A stretch of DNA of 41,935 bases. Origin: Christiangramia sp. Its GTDB lineage: Bacteria > Bacteroidota > Bacteroidia > Flavobacteriales > Flavobacteriaceae. The stretch covers positions 1-41,935 of the forward strand of contig NZ_JAPYPC010000033.1 of assembly GCF_029937855.1 (NCBI RefSeq), in the 5' to 3' direction. Numbering within the stretch: position 1 is the stretch's first letter; each line of letters opens with the position of its first letter. The position numbers and the translations under genes were made by a program. The notes below the pieces were generated by a model. That model was not told the DNA's origin, searched no databases, and worked only from the letters and a program-made list of their open reading frames with translations. Below, piece by piece: positions 35,817 through 41,935 of the stretch.

Positions 35817-36900
35817 AAACATTCTTTGGTCTTCCAGGAAACGTTTTAGAATTGGAGATGCGTGTTCATATAATGATGTGAATTACGTAAATGTAACCGG
35901 AAGAAATACCGAACCCGGTACAGGATCTGATTGGGTTAAAACTTCAACTCTTATTGAGGTAATAGATAATCTTGTTTCCATCGAAATAGGTAAAGCATTA
36001 TCTGCAAATCAGGGACGTGTTTTGAAAGATCTTATAGACGGTAACACCTCCAAATTTGGGGATTATATCCTCTTAACTGAAAAAGGAGCTGCCAACGGAG
36101 TTGCGATACTTGATTCCAACGGGAAAATAGTTTCAAGCCAATATGGAGATTTAGCTGTTACCGATACAATTCAGGCTACTGAGAATGCTTTATCTGCTTT
36201 TACAACCAATAATGCCAATTACACTTTTCAACAAGGTGATATTATTGTACTTGCAGCGGATGCAGACGGGAATATAGCACACTATCTGTTCAAAGGTGGG
36301 GACAAGTCTTTAGAGGCGAGCTATTCAAAATTAAACGCTACTAAAATACCGATTAGCTCTGTTATTGGATTGCAGGCAGCATTGGATGCGAGGTATAGAA
36401 AAGAAGGGGAAGTAGAGTTGTTGGTTAAAGATTTTGGAAACGCTGCGAACACACATATGCAGCTTGTGTATAGATCAGATTTAGCCAGCTTTAGATTAGT
36501 ACCTACAGTAAGTGGTATTACGGGTAATCAAAATTTTGATTTCTCACTTTTTAGGGATGGGGTTTACAAAAAAGTTCTTTTAGAAGGTGATGTTTCGGGC
36601 GAAAAACCTCCAAAAGTAATTACAAATACTACTCAATATACTGCAATAGCAGAAGATAAGGATAAGTTTCTTGTATTTAATAATGCGATAAACTTCTTAA
36701 TCCCGGCTAATTTATTTGCAGCCGACGATGTAATCGATGCTAAGAGCAAGGCTGATTTTGTAACGGTTGTTGGTGATACTGGAATGACAGTAAATGTGGT
36801 TTCGTCTCAAACAAAGCAAATCCCCCAACATGGATTTTTTGGGATGAGGTTTGAATCTCCAACAGTAGCTGGGTTATACGGACAAACGAAACCTATATAA
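35785..36900 (+). CDS. Tail fibre protein with carbohydrate-binding-like N-terminus
   Basis: 371 aa, starting 32 nt before the portal stop. Residues ~14-50 (ILWSSRKRFRIGDACSYNDVNYVNVTGRNTEPGTGSDWVK) resemble family 5/12 carbohydrate-binding modules (W...Y..GD...Y....Y......P....W). GKALSANQGRVLKDLID at ~70-86 is a common phage fibre linker motif. The remainder is beta-rich and Ser/Thr/Asn-rich. Likely part of the receptor-binding fibre; the next gene, its neighbour by one base, carries the distal adhesin. Confidence 0.7.
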   Translation: MAQIKNKIQNKNILWSSRKRFRIGDACSYNDVNYVNVTGRNTEPGTGSDWVKTSTLIEVIDNLVSIEIGKALSANQGRVLKDLIDGNTSKFGDYILLTEKGAANGVAILDSNGKIVSSQYGDLAVTDTIQATENALSAFTTNNANYTFQQGDIIVLAADADGNIAHYLFKGGDKSLEASYSKLNATKIPISSVIGLQAALDARYRKEGEVELLVKDFGNAANTHMQLVYRSDLASFRLVPTVSGITGNQNFDFSLFRDGVYKKVLLEGDVSGEKPPKVITNTTQYTAIAEDKDKFLVFNNAINFLIPANLFAADDVIDAKSKADFVTVVGDTGMTVNVVSSQTKQIPQHGFFGMRFESPTVAGLYGQTKPI

Positions 36901-38297
36901 TGAATATTGGAATTGTAGATAGCGAATTAGGGTTTAGGTATAGGCTGTTTTGTAAAACAAACAGTTCGTCTGCAGATTGGGGTTTCGACAGGTTTCGGCT
37001 TTTTTATCCAAAATGGCATACGAAGGTTCAGGTAAGAAGACCTGATGGTTCTATACTTGGAACTAAACTTTTTAATACTCAAGATTCTTTTGAGCATGAT
37101 TTTTCTTTTAACCTTTCTGAAAACACGGGTAATGAAGAATATTCTGTATATATAGCCGGGGTTCCTGAAGGACAAGATTTTAATCAGCTATACGCTTGGC
37201 CGTCTGGTTTTTCAGCAAGTTTTGGGAGGGATGCCGACCTAACTTATTTAGACTTGACCTATGTTAATATAAAATTTAGTACTACTACAGGACGTATAAG
37301 AGCGCAAAATCAACCTTTAACTAAGTTAATAACACCTAGCTTGCTAGATTGCGCTGAGGTTCGTTTCCCTAATTGCCAGCTAGGAGCTGAGGATTTAGCC
37401 GACTTAATTATAGCTATTCACGCTTCGGGTATAAATGGAGGAATACTGGATTACTCCAATAATCTGGCTGCACCTGCAGGTAGGTGTTTGACACAGTTTA
37501 ATGATCTAAAGGATGTAAATACTAGAAATTGGGCGGTAACTGGGGCTACCCCTTCAGCATACGATGCCGACTATCAGGCTGTATTAGATTATGCTTCCGC
37601 GAATGCAATTCCATTGCCTTCGACCGCAGAAAGTGATGCTAATAATCAAAAAGTACTTGACTTAAAAGCAAATGGAGCATGGGCAAAAATGGACTGTTTC
37701 TTCAAATTTAAAGGAAGTGCTGATCCTTCATTCAAATTAATTGATTGGAAAAGAGTATCACAAGTATCTGGATTTGGAAGCCTTACATGGAATACAACAG
37801 GAGTGAAAGGTAATGGTACGAATGCTTATATCAATTCAGCTTATAACCCATCTGTAGGAACTTGGAATTACCAATTGAACAATGCAGGTATTTATTGTCT
37901 TCCTACTACTAATAATCAAGAGACAACCACTTTTTTTGGTGCTTTTGATGGCATCAACAGGACTAACGTTATAGCGAACCGGGGGAACACTGTTTTTATA
38001 AGATTAAATGTTAATACAGCGGATGGACAAGGACCAAATGCCAACCAACAACTCGTCAATACTATCAATGGTATGGATCGAGCAGTGTCTACTGAATACA
38101 CGTGGAGATATGGCGGATCTACGCAACTTCAAAGTTATGCCTCATCAGCAATACCTAATGCAGAATTAGGAATATTAGCAGAAATCAATAGTTCAGATAG
38201 TTCGGTTAGTTTGTATTCCACAAATGAACTCGCTTATTGGTTTGCTGGATCAAGTATGTCGGGAGAATTCGCTGGACTTAGAACAATACTAGAATAA
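36900..38297 (+). CDS. Fibre adhesin: LRR-like N-part and lectin-like C-part
   Basis: 465 aa. Residues ~110-200 show leucine-rich-repeat-like periodicity (LTYLDLTYVNIKF, LTKLITPSLLDCAEVRFPNC, NGGILDYSNNLAAPAG), followed by an Ala/Asp-rich linker and from ~255 a region with AWAKMDCFFKFKG, SFKLIDWKRVSQ and GVKGNGTNAYINSAYNPS that resembles concanavalin/LamG-type modules of Bacteroidota phage adhesins. Probably the receptor-binding tip. The start overlaps the fibre stop by one base. Family details cannot be confirmed from sequence alone. Confidence 0.6.
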   Translation: MNIGIVDSELGFRYRLFCKTNSSSADWGFDRFRLFYPKWHTKVQVRRPDGSILGTKLFNTQDSFEHDFSFNLSENTGNEEYSVYIAGVPEGQDFNQLYAWPSGFSASFGRDADLTYLDLTYVNIKFSTTTGRIRAQNQPLTKLITPSLLDCAEVRFPNCQLGAEDLADLIIAIHASGINGGILDYSNNLAAPAGRCLTQFNDLKDVNTRNWAVTGATPSAYDADYQAVLDYASANAIPLPSTAESDANNQKVLDLKANGAWAKMDCFFKFKGSADPSFKLIDWKRVSQVSGFGSLTWNTTGVKGNGTNAYINSAYNPSVGTWNYQLNNAGIYCLPTTNNQETTTFFGAFDGINRTNVIANRGNTVFIRLNVNTADGQGPNANQQLVNTINGMDRAVSTEYTWRYGGSTQLQSYASSAIPNAELGILAEINSSDSSVSLYSTNELAYWFAGSSMSGEFAGLRTILE

Positions 38298-38500
38298 TGA
38301 AAGGGTATAAATTAACATTAGGGCAGAAGCAGGCTATTGGAAATACAACATTTGGTAAAAATCAATATTTCAACCCTGTACAAGATATCAAAGGGGACTG
38401 GTTCATTTTTGAAAAAGAGATGAAGCATATCATTATAAACGGAGCATTTAAAAATGCCGTTGAGGCTGAATTTATTTCTCCAATAGTAGAAACTTTATAA
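38297..38500 (+). CDS. Small protein, possible fibre chaperone or tip accessory
   Basis: 67 aa overlapping the adhesin by one base. The sequence (MKGYKLTLGQKQAIGNTTFGKNQYFNPVQDIKGDWFIFEKEM) contains PVQDIKGDWFIFEKEM, similar to small genes placed after phage adhesins in many genomes. Its role is unknown; a fibre-assembly or capping role is suggested by position only. Confidence 0.5.
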   Translation: MKGYKLTLGQKQAIGNTTFGKNQYFNPVQDIKGDWFIFEKEMKHIIINGAFKNAVEAEFISPIVETL

Positions 38501-38510
38501 ATCATACATA

Positions 38511-39950
38511 ATGAAAACAATTTTAATTATAATAGGGATAGTTCTAGCGATATGTATAATCGCATATTTTGTATTTCCAAGATTTAAATCTACCATAAAA
38601 AAAATATTTACAGGACTATTTGTGGTTATTGCAGGTTGGTTTGGAATTAATCAGTTTGATGAAATACCTAATCCTATTCCAGCAGATGATGGTATTGAAA
38701 TACCAGCTGATACCATACCTGAAAACCCAAAGGATACTTTAATAATTCCTGAAGTTCCCGATATACCAAAAGATTCTATTGGCGAAGTTTATCATATTAC
38801 GCTTAATTCCGATGTGAATGAAGATCAGACAATATCACTTCAAAATCAAATTGATGCGGTTCCTGATGGAAGCCCGGGATATTATAATGTGATACAAATG
38901 CCAGAGGGTAGATTCTGGACAGAAGGGGAGAATATTTCAAGGCTCAATAAAGGGATTGTAAAATTCCATGACAGGCATTATTTAGAAATAAGGGGCGGTT
39001 CTTTTTATACTAAAAGACCATGGATAGACCATGTTGGAAATGTTGGTAAAAACGACCTTTCATTACGTAGGCACATCTATATAACCAACTCGTCTCACCT
39101 GAAATTCATCAAAACAAAGATTGAAGGTTCTAATAAAGTAATAGGTGACAAGGTAGGCTTAGACCCTGACTTCACGCCTGATTGGTGGGTTTATGGAAGG
39201 GATAGCGGTGCGTTTGGTCCTGCCCCTGCTTACCTATCCTATGCAGAACAGGAACACGCTTTTGCAGTTGAGAGCTCCAATCACATCACTTTTGAAGATG
39301 TAGAGGTAGATGGTGTTTTTGGTGATGGTATTTATCTAGGAGGTGATTACTTGAACCCTAGTACCGACATCCTTATAAAAGGGGGACATTTAAAGCGGTT
39401 AGGTAGACAAGGGATAGCGGGAAAGAACATCAAGAACGTAGTTGTTGATGGTGTTGTTATCGAATTAGGAAGGAGAGCAGGGATCGATTGGGAAAACGAC
39501 AGGGAGTTTGATTCGATTGTAAATGTAACCGTCAGGAATTGCGTTATAGAAACCATGCAGACAGTATTCGCAATGGTGGGTAGGGGCTACATGGAGAACA
39601 TCGTGTTTGAGGACAATAGATATCAAACGGGAGGTGCTACCCTAACTAGTTACGATTCCCTTTTAAAAACAAGGAGAAAGGGATTGGTTTTTAGAAATAA
39701 TGTGAGAATACACCCTTGGAGCTTTGGAAGCCCTATCGCATCTATTACTATGATGGCTTGGGATGACGTGCTAATTGAAAACAACATAGAGCTAATATCG
39801 GGAAGCCAAAGTAAAACATCATGTTATTTCAAGGATTGCACGAATGTAAAGGTGATAGAAAATGACTTTGGCCGTGGGGATAATATTATAAGCGTATCAT
39901 CTGAAATAGAAGCAAATAATAATACTCCATCTCAAAAATTAATACAATGA
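38511..39950 (+). CDS. Membrane-anchored right-handed beta-helix protein
   Basis: 479 aa. Two N-terminal transmembrane segments (ILIIIGIVLAICIIAYFVF, 4-22; IFTGLFVVIAGWFGI, ~32-46), a Pro/Asp-rich linker (IPADDGIEIPADTIPENPKD, ~57-95) and from ~110 a right-handed beta-helix: repeats such as HYLEIRGGSFY, HIYITNSSHLKFIKTKIEG, HITFEDVEVDGVFGDGIYLG, DILIKGGHLKRLG, NVVVDGVVIELGRRAG. The fold is that of pectate-lyase-like phage tailspikes, but tailspikes lack N-terminal membrane helices. It could be a periplasmic or surface-anchored enzyme. Activity is unknown. Confidence 0.65.
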   Translation: MKTILIIIGIVLAICIIAYFVFPRFKSTIKKIFTGLFVVIAGWFGINQFDEIPNPIPADDGIEIPADTIPENPKDTLIIPEVPDIPKDSIGEVYHITLNSDVNEDQTISLQNQIDAVPDGSPGYYNVIQMPEGRFWTEGENISRLNKGIVKFHDRHYLEIRGGSFYTKRPWIDHVGNVGKNDLSLRRHIYITNSSHLKFIKTKIEGSNKVIGDKVGLDPDFTPDWWVYGRDSGAFGPAPAYLSYAEQEHAFAVESSNHITFEDVEVDGVFGDGIYLGGDYLNPSTDILIKGGHLKRLGRQGIAGKNIKNVVVDGVVIELGRRAGIDWENDREFDSIVNVTVRNCVIETMQTVFAMVGRGYMENIVFEDNRYQTGGATLTSYDSLLKTRRKGLVFRNNVRIHPWSFGSPIASITMMAWDDVLIENNIELISGSQSKTSCYFKDCTNVKVIENDFGRGDNIISVSSEIEANNNTPSQKLIQ

Positions 39951-40105
39951 GCAAAGAAATTAAAATAGGCTTATTAATCGCTTATGTGGTAGTCGGTTTG
40001 TTCTTTGTCTATATAGATAAAGTAACACTAACTGAATTTACCGCAGGATTAGGAATATATCTCACAGGGATTATTTCCTATAAAGAAGCCTTTGAAGAAA
40101 AATGA
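39947..40105 (+). CDS. Small two-TM membrane protein, holin candidate
   Basis: 52 aa starting in an ATGA overlap with the beta-helix gene. Two hydrophobic segments (IGLLIAYVVVGLFFVYI and FTAGLGIYLTGIISYKE) are joined by a short Asp/Lys turn, a class-II-like holin layout. It lies at the start of the lysis cluster upstream of the endolysin, so it could form the inner-membrane lesion. No function is demonstrated by sequence. Confidence 0.55.
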   Translation: MSKEIKIGLLIAYVVVGLFFVYIDKVTLTEFTAGLGIYLTGIISYKEAFEEK

Positions 40106-40111
40106 ACCTTA

Positions 40112-40124
40112 ACGCTATAAGCGT
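40112..40124 (+). other. Small hairpin between lysis genes
   Basis: ACGCT (40112-40116) and AGCGT (40120-40124) with loop ATA form a 5-bp stem in the only gap of the lysis cluster. Too weak for a terminator; it may modulate mRNA stability. Confidence 0.3.
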
Positions 40125-40139
40125 GTAAAATGCCCCCGA

Positions 40140-40511
40140 ATGAACAAGCAAGATATATGGATAACCGTAATTACTTATGCAGGTGGAATATTGACTGCTT
40201 TGGGTTTTGGTAAAATAATACCAGCTCTAATTGAATGGTGGAAAGAGAATAGATCTGCCACAACAAAAAAAATAGAAGCTCTTTCTGAACGTCTGGAAAG
40301 AGTGGAAGGCGAACTAAAAGTAGTAGAAGAAGAACTTCAAAAAGAAAAGAGTATTAATCAGAATACCCAAGCTACCATTAAGTCCATGATACCGCTGATG
40401 AAAAGTATGATGAAAGATGTTCCTGCACACGTAGAGCTTTTAGATCAGCTTTATAATAACATTTTTGGGCACTTGTATTCATCAGATGGTAAAAATGAAA
40501 ATATAGATTAG
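40140..40511 (+). CDS. Membrane protein with coiled coil (holin/lysis accessory candidate)
   Basis: 123 aa. One N-terminal transmembrane segment (ITVITYAGGILTALGFGKIIPALIEWW) is followed by a long heptad-like coiled coil (KKIEALSERLERVEGELKVVEEELQKEK, ~45-80). A single-TM protein with a cytoplasmic or periplasmic coiled coil next to an endolysin is a typical holin/antiholin or spanin-partner arrangement. It cannot be decided which. Confidence 0.5.
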   Translation: MNKQDIWITVITYAGGILTALGFGKIIPALIEWWKENRSATTKKIEALSERLERVEGELKVVEEELQKEKSINQNTQATIKSMIPLMKSMMKDVPAHVELLDQLYNNIFGHLYSSDGKNENID

Positions 40512-40522
40512 AAAAATAAGCC

Positions 40523-41062
40523 ATGGTAACAGCAAATGAAATATTATTCGGTCACAAATTAAAAGCTGACGTTATTAAATGTTCAGTCCAGGACTTTGTA
40601 GATAAGGTCCAAAAGGTTTCTCAGAATCTTCTCATTGTTCCAGACTGGCTTATGTTGGTTATGGAACTGGAAACCGCAGGAACATTTAGTCCATCTATAA
40701 CTAATAGCCTTGGATATACTGGTTTGATTCAATTTGGTAGAGATCGAGCAAAAGAAGCTGGAACTACAAGAGCCGCACTTAGACGAATGGACGGTATTGA
40801 ACAGCTTGATTATGTATATAAGGCCCTACTGCCATTTATAGGCAAAATGAACACTATTCAGGATGTTTATTTGGCTGTATTCTTCCCAGCTGCTATTGGA
40901 AAGCCTTTAGGCTGGACATTACACGCTAGAAACCTACCAGCTGAAAAAGTTGGTAAATGGAATCCCTTATTTGATATCGACAAAGACGGTGTTATTCAAG
41001 TATGGGAAATAAAGAAAAAATTACTTAACCGCATTCCTACGAAATACCGTTGGATTGCATAA
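40523..41062 (+). CDS. Endolysin, lytic transglycosylase (SLT)-like with EF-hand loop
   Basis: 179 aa. VPDWLMLVMELETAG carries the likely catalytic Glu (E50; E48 is the alternative), followed by the SLT signature TNSLGYTGLIQFG (60-72) and FFPAAIGKPLGW. Near the C-terminus, a complete 12-residue EF-hand loop runs from D151 to E162 (DIDKDGVIQVWE), suggesting Ca2+ binding. No signal peptide is visible, so export should depend on a holin. It cleaves peptidoglycan during lysis. Next gene starts 10 nt later. Confidence 0.85.
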   Translation: MVTANEILFGHKLKADVIKCSVQDFVDKVQKVSQNLLIVPDWLMLVMELETAGTFSPSITNSLGYTGLIQFGRDRAKEAGTTRAALRRMDGIEQLDYVYKALLPFIGKMNTIQDVYLAVFFPAAIGKPLGWTLHARNLPAEKVGKWNPLFDIDKDGVIQVWEIKKKLLNRIPTKYRWIA

Positions 41063-41072
41063 TAAATAAATT

Positions 41073-41408
41073 ATGGAGTGGTACTGGATCGTATTAATAG
41101 TAACTGGAGCAATGTTATTAGGAGGATATCTAATTATTAGCTGGTATTTCTCGGGAATTTTAGATGTAATTATTCCAAGAAAAAATAATATTAATAATAA
41201 AAAACTAGAAACCATGAGTAAAAACACAATTGTAATTATCGCATTCCTTATTTTTTTAGCAGCTGGGATTGCTGTCATATCCTTCTTTGGATTAGGATTT
41301 ATGACTTTTGAAGGTGGATATAGTACCTGGAAGATTATCGGAACTATATTAACCTTTTTAATTGCTGCAGGATTAGCTTATTATCTGTATAGAAAAGTAA
41401 GGCTATGA
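41073..41408 (+). CDS. Three-TM membrane protein, possible dual start
   Basis: 111 aa with three hydrophobic segments (IVLIVTGAMLLGGYLIISWYF ~5-27, TIVIIAFLIFLAAGIAVISFF ~52-72, WKIIGTILTFLIAAGLAYYLY ~86-106). An in-frame ATG at 41215 (residue 48) follows an A-rich leader and would give a 64-aa, two-TM product. Lysis clusters often use such nested starts (holin/antiholin), so this may encode two proteins. It overlaps the next gene by 4 nt. Confidence 0.55.
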   Translation: MEWYWIVLIVTGAMLLGGYLIISWYFSGILDVIIPRKNNINNKKLETMSKNTIVIIAFLIFLAAGIAVISFFGLGFMTFEGGYSTWKIIGTILTFLIAAGLAYYLYRKVRL

Positions 41409-41893
41409 AATATATAGGCTACATCTTAATTTTATTTCTGATCATTAGCTGCAGATCTAAAAAAGAAGTTTCTGAAAAGCAGGAAACCCTACGAATTGAT
41501 ACTGTTGAAGTCTATAGAACACAGATCGATACGGTTTTCAAAGATCGAGTTATTGAAAAAACGAAACCAGTATATTTTGAAACTGAGATTCCCTGCGATT
41601 CTAACCAGACCGGAAAAGTAGGATCTGGAAACAACTATACAGAATATTCAATTAAAGACGGTAGGATATTACTAAGAACAAATATTGATTCTATATCTAA
41701 TAGCTGGCAATCCTATTACAGAACTCAATTCAAACAGGATAGTATTCAGGTTAGAAAAGAATTGAAAGAGGGATATAGTTCCACATCAGTTACAGTTAGA
41801 TATGTTTATCCCTGGTGGATTTGGTTGCTTGGAGGTGTAATAATTCTTTTTGCTGGTCTATGGATATACACTAAATTCTTCACTCCCTTATAA
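41405..41893 (+). CDS. Unimolecular spanin candidate (lipoprotein with C-terminal TM)
   Basis: 162 aa. The N-terminus MKYIGYILILFLIISC contains a lipobox ending at C16, so the mature protein should be an outer-membrane lipoprotein. The periplasmic part (~17-135) is charged with helix-forming segments. The C-terminal WWIWLLGGVIILFAGLWIYTKFF is a transmembrane helix followed by a short tail. This N-lipid plus C-TM layout is that of phage T1-type u-spanins, which fuse inner and outer membranes after endolysin action. Placement last in the lysis cluster fits. Confidence 0.7.
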   Translation: MKYIGYILILFLIISCRSKKEVSEKQETLRIDTVEVYRTQIDTVFKDRVIEKTKPVYFETEIPCDSNQTGKVGSGNNYTEYSIKDGRILLRTNIDSISNSWQSYYRTQFKQDSIQVRKELKEGYSSTSVTVRYVYPWWIWLLGGVIILFAGLWIYTKFFTPL

Positions 41894-41935
41894 ACGTCTA
41901 TAATAAGCTTAAAAGCTAATATCAAGGTTTTTAAT

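Noticed and set aside
37322-37333. TAAGTTAATAAC, a partial match to the start-associated palindrome
   Set aside because: Inside a coding region, right arm incomplete, not near a start; treated as chance.
41906-41917. AGCTT-AA-AAGCT inverted repeat after the spanin gene
   Set aside because: Five-bp arms with AT-rich flanks; too weak to call a terminator.
1-41935. Diversity-generating retroelement, integrase, repressor, insertion sequence
   Set aside because: No reverse transcriptase, recombinase, transposase or typical repressor sequence was recognised among the products; they may lie outside the window.

Overview
The window is a 41.9-kb stretch of a tailed dsDNA phage (or prophage) of a Bacteroidota host, most likely a flavobacterium. 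Every supported gene lies on the + strand, packed with ATGA-type overlaps or short gaps. Evidence for the host group: A/T-rich gene leaders with no consistent Shine-Dalgarno, two Bacteroidota-type -7 boxes (TAnnTTTG) at module boundaries, Bacteroidota-style signal peptides and lipobox, and a NdpA-like nucleoid protein of the ~350-aa Bacteroidota form. The tail sheath, tube and Mu-like baseplate proteins make it a myovirus (contractile tail). No integrase, repressor, reverse transcriptase, CRISPR array, tRNA or insertion sequence was seen, so lifestyle cannot be decided from this window.

Layout. (1) 1-9.1 kb, early/accessory: a 5'-truncated leucine-rich-repeat protein, an SSB-like protein, an HNH/NinG-like nuclease, many small unknowns, a small outer-membrane barrel, YopX-like, HD phosphohydrolase, a 912-aa SNF2-type helicase/DNA methyltransferase fusion, and DUF1643. 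(2) 9.1-12.8 kb, replication: NdpA-like protein, a sliding-clamp-like protein, a DUF1376-type replication protein whose gene carries iteron-like repeats next to an AT-rich tract (candidate origin), and a DnaC-like helicase loader. (3) 12.8-16.4 kb, packaging: a TGCAACA repeat array (candidate pac/cos or operator), terminase small subunit, small zinc proteins, GpA-type terminase large subunit. (4) 16.5-20.7 kb, head: S49 protease/scaffold, decoration protein, lambda-E-type capsid, connectors. (5) 20.7-33.8 kb, tail: sheath, tube, tail chaperone with a likely -1 frameshift, tape measure, gp46/gp47/gp48-like wedge proteins, two fibre-like proteins with related N-termini, then gpZ-, gpN-, gpP- and gp45-like proteins. 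(6) 33.9-39.9 kb: gpW-like connector and portal (displaced about 17 kb from the terminase), fibres/adhesins and a membrane-anchored beta-helix protein. (7) 39.9-41.9 kb, lysis: holin candidates, SLT-like endolysin, membrane protein, unimolecular-spanin candidate.

The most unusual signals are non-coding. First, a 15-bp palindrome TAAGTT-N3-AACTTA occurs eight times, always between genes and mostly 0-13 nt before a start codon, plus two TAAGTTATG half-sites that merge stop and start. Second, two 88-nt promoter-like blocks (16441-16528 and 33821-33908) contain that palindrome, a shared 25-bp core and a TAnnTTTG box at identical spacing. They bound the segment that separates the terminase from the portal, suggesting module relocation coupled to a duplicated late promoter. 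Others are the gpG/gpGT-like frameshift hairpin, the origin iterons, and a leader with two competing pairings ahead of a terminator at 30.2 kb.
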